Source of the DNA: an uncultured bacterium
Lineage (GTDB): Bacteria > Cyanobacteriota > Vampirovibrionia > Gastranaerophilales > Gastranaerophilaceae
NCBI GenBank assembly: GCA_900553895.1
Contig: USFB01000041.1
Coordinates: 1 to 16,965, forward strand
Reading direction: 5' to 3'
DNA: 16,965 nt
Shown piece after piece: positions 13,679 through 16,965 of the stretch. Every line of letters starts with the position of its first letter. Position 1 is the stretch's first letter. The notes beneath the pieces are model-generated. The model worked only from the letters and a program-made list of their open reading frames with translations, was not told the origin of the DNA and searched no databases. A program made the translations under genes and the position numbers.

Positions 13679-14278
13679 ATGTTTAAACGTAAATGTAAAA
13701 TAACCTATATTGCACATGGTGCGACTGTACATTCTTTAGATGGTATTATTTGTGATACAGAAAAATACCCAAAATTAAATGAATTTGGAGAAGAAGAAAT
13801 AGAAAAAGTTTGCGGTTACCTTAATAATAGGGCAGTAGCTTATGATAAAATTTATTCAAGTTCATCTGCCAGGTGTACCCAATCTGCTGAAATTATTGCT
13901 AAACTTTTCAAAAAGAAAATTACAATTATTGATTTACCTGCAAGAAATCATGGTGAATGGAGCGGGCGTTCATATGAAGATTTATTTGACCAATACGGTC
14001 CGGAGGTTATTTTACAACAACCTAAGAATGGAGAAGCTTTAGAAGTTTTTAACAAACGCGTTTCTGATGTTATAGATAAATTAGTGGAAGAAAATAGAGG
14101 AAACAGAATTATTGTTGTAACAACTCCCGATGTAATTCAATCTGCAATTGCTAAAACATTGGAGTTATCGCCAGTTAGTCAATTTAAAAATCTTATCAAG
14201 ACTGGTACTTTAACACAAATTAGTTATTTTGAAGGTGATTGGTCTAGTATTATTTATTCAGATCATATGCCGGTATAG
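13679..14278 (+). CDS. Histidine-phosphatase (phosphoglycerate-mutase-like) fold protein, catalytic site degenerate
   Basis: A 199-residue protein with the layout of the histidine phosphatase superfamily. The catalytic RHG motif at the end of the first strand is AHG here (YIAHGAT, 10-16): His13, the phosphate-accepting residue, is kept but the arginine is Ala12. The SSSSARCTQSAEII segment (60-73) keeps the second phosphate-binding Arg65. The acidic residue before the G-x-W-x-G motif is Ala88 (LPARNHGEWSG). The second catalytic histidine (normally VSHG) is Thr149 in VVTTPDV. Three of the core residues are therefore lost while the fold and flanking helices look intact. It may be a pseudoenzyme that binds phosphorylated ligands or partners, or have altered chemistry. 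It has a strong promoter and ends in a terminator shared with rpoC. No frameshift is visible. Confidence 0.85.
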   Translation: MFKRKCKITYIAHGATVHSLDGIICDTEKYPKLNEFGEEEIEKVCGYLNNRAVAYDKIYSSSSARCTQSAEIIAKLFKKKITIIDLPARNHGEWSGRSYEDLFDQYGPEVILQQPKNGEALEVFNKRVSDVIDKLVEENRGNRIIVVTTPDVIQSAIAKTLELSPVSQFKNLIKTGTLTQISYFEGDWSSIIYSDHMPV

Positions 14279-14313
14279 TGTATAAACAATTTATTTATAG
14301 ATTTTTACAATAA

Positions 14314-14350
14314 AAAAGAGCGGTTGAAGTTATGCTTCAACCGCTCTTTT
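14314..14350. terminator. Bidirectional intrinsic terminator
   Basis: A 16-bp perfect stem (14314-14329 with 14335-14350) and a TTATG loop lie between two converging genes. A-runs and T-runs at the base serve both strands, ending the phosphatase-like gene on plus and the RNA polymerase gene on minus. Confidence 0.92.
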
Positions 14351-14360
14351 AGTATTCTAA

Positions 14361-16965
14361 TTATTCATTATCAGAATTTTTGTTATCACCAACAAGTAAA
14401 TCAGGTGCGCCAAACATACCTTCAATTTCTTCTAAAATTGCAGATGGTTTGCGAGCTTGATTTCTTTGTGCTGCACGTTTTTGAGCTTCTTTATCTCTTT
14501 CTTCGTTAGCACATGACAAGTGATAGAAACCTGTACCGGCAGGTATCAAACGACCGATAATAACGTTTTCTTTCAAACCTCTTAACAAGTCTTTCTTACC
14601 ATCTACGGCAGCTTCTGTCAAGATTCTTGTTGTTTCTTGGAATGAAGCAGCTGAAATGAATGATTCAGTGTTCAATGAAGCCTTTGTGATACCTAATAAC
14701 ATGTATTCGCAAGTTGCTTCTTGACCATCATGTTCTTTAACAGCTTTGTTTTCATTTTCAAATGTTTGAACTTCAACCAACTCACCAGGAAGTAAGTTAG
14801 TATCACCTGAATCAACAATTCTAACCTTCTTAGTCATCTGACGAACGATAATTTCAATGTGTTTGTCGGCGATTTCTACACCTTGTGAACGGTATACACG
14901 TTGAACTTCGTCTACCAAGTATTGTTGAGCTTCTTCAGGGCCACAAAGTCTGATAACGTCATGAGGATTTAAAGGACCACTTGTCAATGGTTGACCTTTC
15001 TTAATCTTTTGACCGTTTTGAACCACAATACTTGCATCAATTGCAAATTTGATTTCAGTTCTTGTACCTGCTTCTGTTTCTAAGAATAGTCTAGGAACAT
15101 CGTCTTCAATTTCAATTCTAGCTACACCGTCAACTTCTGCTAAAATAGCGCAATCTTTTGGTTTTCTAGCTTCAAGAAGTTCTTCAACTCTCGGAAGACC
15201 TTGAACGATATCGCCTGTTTTTTCTCTTTCAAATACCAATGTAGCAAGCATATCACCACGTAATACCAAAGATCCTTCTTCAACCTGTAACATAGTACCC
15301 GGGCTGATTAAGTATGGACGACCGTTTCTGATTGTAACTGATTTTGCAGTAACATCAACAATCTTACCTGAAACAGGTGCTAATTCACCGGATTCTGCAA
15401 CAACTGAATCTAACTTGATGAAATCGCCTTTCTTAACTGATGGTTTTGATTTTGTATCAACAGTTGTTTCAAAGTTAGCACAGTTTAGAAGTAATCTTCT
15501 TGATTCTGCTACATCACCCTTTATTGAAGCAACACCATCATTTAAAGCTAGAACTTCAGTCTTGGCTATTGGAGTTTTAGCATCAATTACTTCGCCATTT
15601 GCAACTAACAATTCAGTTTGAAGTGAGCTGTTAAGTTTAGAATTACCTTCCAATTCACGACGAACAATTAATGTTTCCAATACAACAATCTTTAATTCGC
15701 CATTTTCATCAAGTTCTACCATACCTTTTAAGTGTGATAAGTAGCCTTGCATTTGAAGAACTAAGCTTGTTCTTGTTAATGTTGCACCATCAAGGTTTCT
15801 AACTCTAGCACCATCTTTGTATTGCAATTGAGTTACAGGAACGATATTAATTGATTCATCAGTTGTATTGAATTCAATAGAAACTTCCTTAGGTTCAATG
15901 TACATTGGTTGAACAGGTCTAACCAATATTTGAACAGGTTTGTCTTCTAATGATTCTTCTTCAAGAGCCGATGTATCAATATCTTCATCTAAATCATCAA
16001 TATCTAAATCATCAAAATCCATTTCCATCAATGTTACGATAGAAGTTTCTTTTGCTTTAATACCCTTAGCGATAACTGTACCTTCTTCAACAACACAACC
16101 TTCTTCTACCTTCAATTCAGAAATGTTTGGAAGTGTATGAACTTCACCCGGTCTGATTGTAACTTCGTGAACAACATCGTTAAATTCTTTGAATTCTACA
16201 ATACCATCAATGTGGCAGTAAACGTCTTTAACAACTTCTGTACCGGCAGTTACAAATGTACCGTTGTCAACCATCTTCAATGAAGAATCTTTGTTTACTT
16301 GGTGAACTTCTTCAGGAACGAATACGATATGACCAGGATTTGTAACGATTTGGTTTTCATCAACTTCGATATCAACATATTTGATTTCACCTGAAGATGA
16401 AACAGAACATTCATCGTCAACAAGTTCGGCAATAATCATACCGTTTTCAACTGTTGTATCAACAGGAGCTTTAACAATATATTTTTCACCAGTTTTATCA
16501 ACTGTCCATAATTGTTCTTTCTTAGTTTGTTCAAACTTAGCATTAGCCGGGTTCAAAGAAGCGATTACAATTGTAATTTCTTTACCTTGAACAATCTTGT
16601 TGATTTTGTTCTTGCCAGATTTAACTTCTTCAACAACCAAATCTTCTGCGTAACGAACTTCACCACCGTGTTCTGAAATCATCAAAGTTTCAGCTAATTT
16701 ATCACCGGCTTTAACCTTTTGTTCATCAGAAACAAGAACTTTTGAACCACCAGGTAAGTTATAAACATCACCACCGATAATCCAAACAATACCGTTTTTG
16801 TTAGCAGTTCTTGAAATGTTACCTTGTCTGTCTTTCTTTTCGTCTGCTACGAAGTCTTCAAACAAGATTTCACCTGACATATCAGCGTTAATATCTTTTG
16901 TAGCTTTTTCTGTCAAACGACCGCCATCATTAGCAGTTGGTTTGTATTCAGCAAGTTTGAAGTCT
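14361..16965 (-). CDS. rpoC2: DNA-directed RNA polymerase beta' subunit, C-terminal part, cyanobacterial RpoC2 type (5' end outside window)
   Basis: The frame is open to the window edge; the TTG at 16916 is an internal codon. Visible residues correspond to the beta' region after the first half of the trigger loop. About 500 residues of repeated beta-rich sandwich-barrel (SBHM) segments come first, beginning with GEILFEDFVADEKKDRQGN and VYNLPGGSK, the pattern of the large SI3 insertion of cyanobacterial RpoC2. Universal C-terminal beta' blocks follow: GDIVQGLPRVEELLEARKP, VQRVYRSQGVEIADKHIEII, LLGITKASLNTESFISAASF and ENVIIGRLIPAGTGF. An acidic stretch (about FDDLDIDDLDEDIDTSALEE) interrupts the insertion. 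Whether the beta' gene is split into rpoC1 and rpoC2 as in oxygenic cyanobacteria cannot be seen, since the N-terminal part lies outside. rplJ-rplL is 10 kb away, not adjacent to rpoBC. Confidence 0.92.
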   Translation of the reverse strand, partial: DFKLAEYKPTANDGGRLTEKATKDINADMSGEILFEDFVADEKKDRQGNISRTANKNGIVWIIGGDVYNLPGGSKVLVSDEQKVKAGDKLAETLMISEHGGEVRYAEDLVVEEVKSGKNKINKIVQGKEITIVIASLNPANAKFEQTKKEQLWTVDKTGEKYIVKAPVDTTVENGMIIAELVDDECSVSSSGEIKYVDIEVDENQIVTNPGHIVFVPEEVHQVNKDSSLKMVDNGTFVTAGTEVVKDVYCHIDGIVEFKEFNDVVHEVTIRPGEVHTLPNISELKVEEGCVVEEGTVIAKGIKAKETSIVTLMEMDFDDLDIDDLDEDIDTSALEEESLEDKPVQILVRPVQPMYIEPKEVSIEFNTTDESINIVPVTQLQYKDGARVRNLDGATLTRTSLVLQMQGYLSHLKGMVELDENGELKIVVLETLIVRRELEGNSKLNSSLQTELLVANGEVIDAKTPIAKTEVLALNDGVASIKGDVAESRRLLLNCANFETTVDTKSKPSVKKGDFIKLDSVVAESGELAPVSGKIVDVTAKSVTIRNGRPYLISPGTMLQVEEGSLVLRGDMLATLVFEREKTGDIVQGLPRVEELLEARKPKDCAILAEVDGVARIEIEDDVPRLFLETEAGTRTEIKFAIDASIVVQNGQKIKKGQPLTSGPLNPHDVIRLCGPEEAQQYLVDEVQRVYRSQGVEIADKHIEIIVRQMTKKVRIVDSGDTNLLPGELVEVQTFENENKAVKEHDGQEATCEYMLLGITKASLNTESFISAASFQETTRILTEAAVDGKKDLLRGLKENVIIGRLIPAGTGFYHLSCANEERDKEAQKRAAQRNQARKPSAILEEIEGMFGAPDLLVGDNKNSDNE

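Overview
The window is a composite of two kinds of DNA. Bases 1 to about 1,230 carry the 3' part of an MFS transporter overlapping an endonuclease III gene. Both look Bacteroidales-like in protein sequence and base composition (hand counts: 26 G+C of 60 at 601-660, 29 of 60 at 901-960). From about 1,260 onward the DNA is much more AT-rich (16 of 60 at 1741-1800) and every gene with a phylogenetic signal points to a non-photosynthetic gut cyanobacterium (Melainabacteria/Vampirovibrionia, probably Gastranaerophilales). The strongest evidence is an RNA polymerase beta' (RpoC2-type) fragment with the large SBHM-rich insertion typical of cyanobacteria. A short flagellin and a KdsC-type phosphatase also fit a flagellated, Gram-negative-type member of that group. 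The change at 1,230-1,276 is most simply a chimeric metagenome assembly join, though a real transfer cannot be excluded from sequence alone.

Layout. 1-1229 (+): MFS transporter (partial) and nth. 1277-3548 (+): two lineage-specific proteins, one large and acidic, one with three calcium-loop-like repeats. 3549-4024: a gene-free stretch packed with palindromic repeats, including a hairpin with a perfect 34-bp stem. 4025-5801 (-): kdsC, then a self-contained rplJ-rplL unit with its own promoter, L10-type leader, candidate attenuator and terminator. 5924-6208 (+): a small orphan gene. 6297-7142 (-): flagellin with a leader that may be post-transcriptionally controlled. 7326-7706 (-): a small orphan. 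7800-8843 (+): PfkB-family sugar kinase. 8915-11643 (+): aroC-aroK-aroB, an overlapping shikimate-pathway operon whose promoter predicts a leaderless mRNA. 11760-13568 (+): GH77 4-alpha-glucanotransferase with a short N-terminal tag. 13679-14278 (+): a histidine-phosphatase-fold protein that has lost most catalytic residues. 14361-16965 (-): C-terminal part of RNA polymerase beta', running off the window.

How the genes work together. Only two groups are clear functional units: rplJ-rplL (the ribosomal stalk) and aroC-aroK-aroB (three chorismate-pathway steps). The rest are singly transcribed genes separated by terminators. The observations most worth following are the composition break near 1,250; a short N-terminal motif rich in Asn/Phe/Gly/Lys recurring on otherwise unrelated proteins; the degenerate phosphatase; duplicated GGGA-containing sites in the flagellin leader; the attenuator-like rplJ leader; and the leaderless aroC start.
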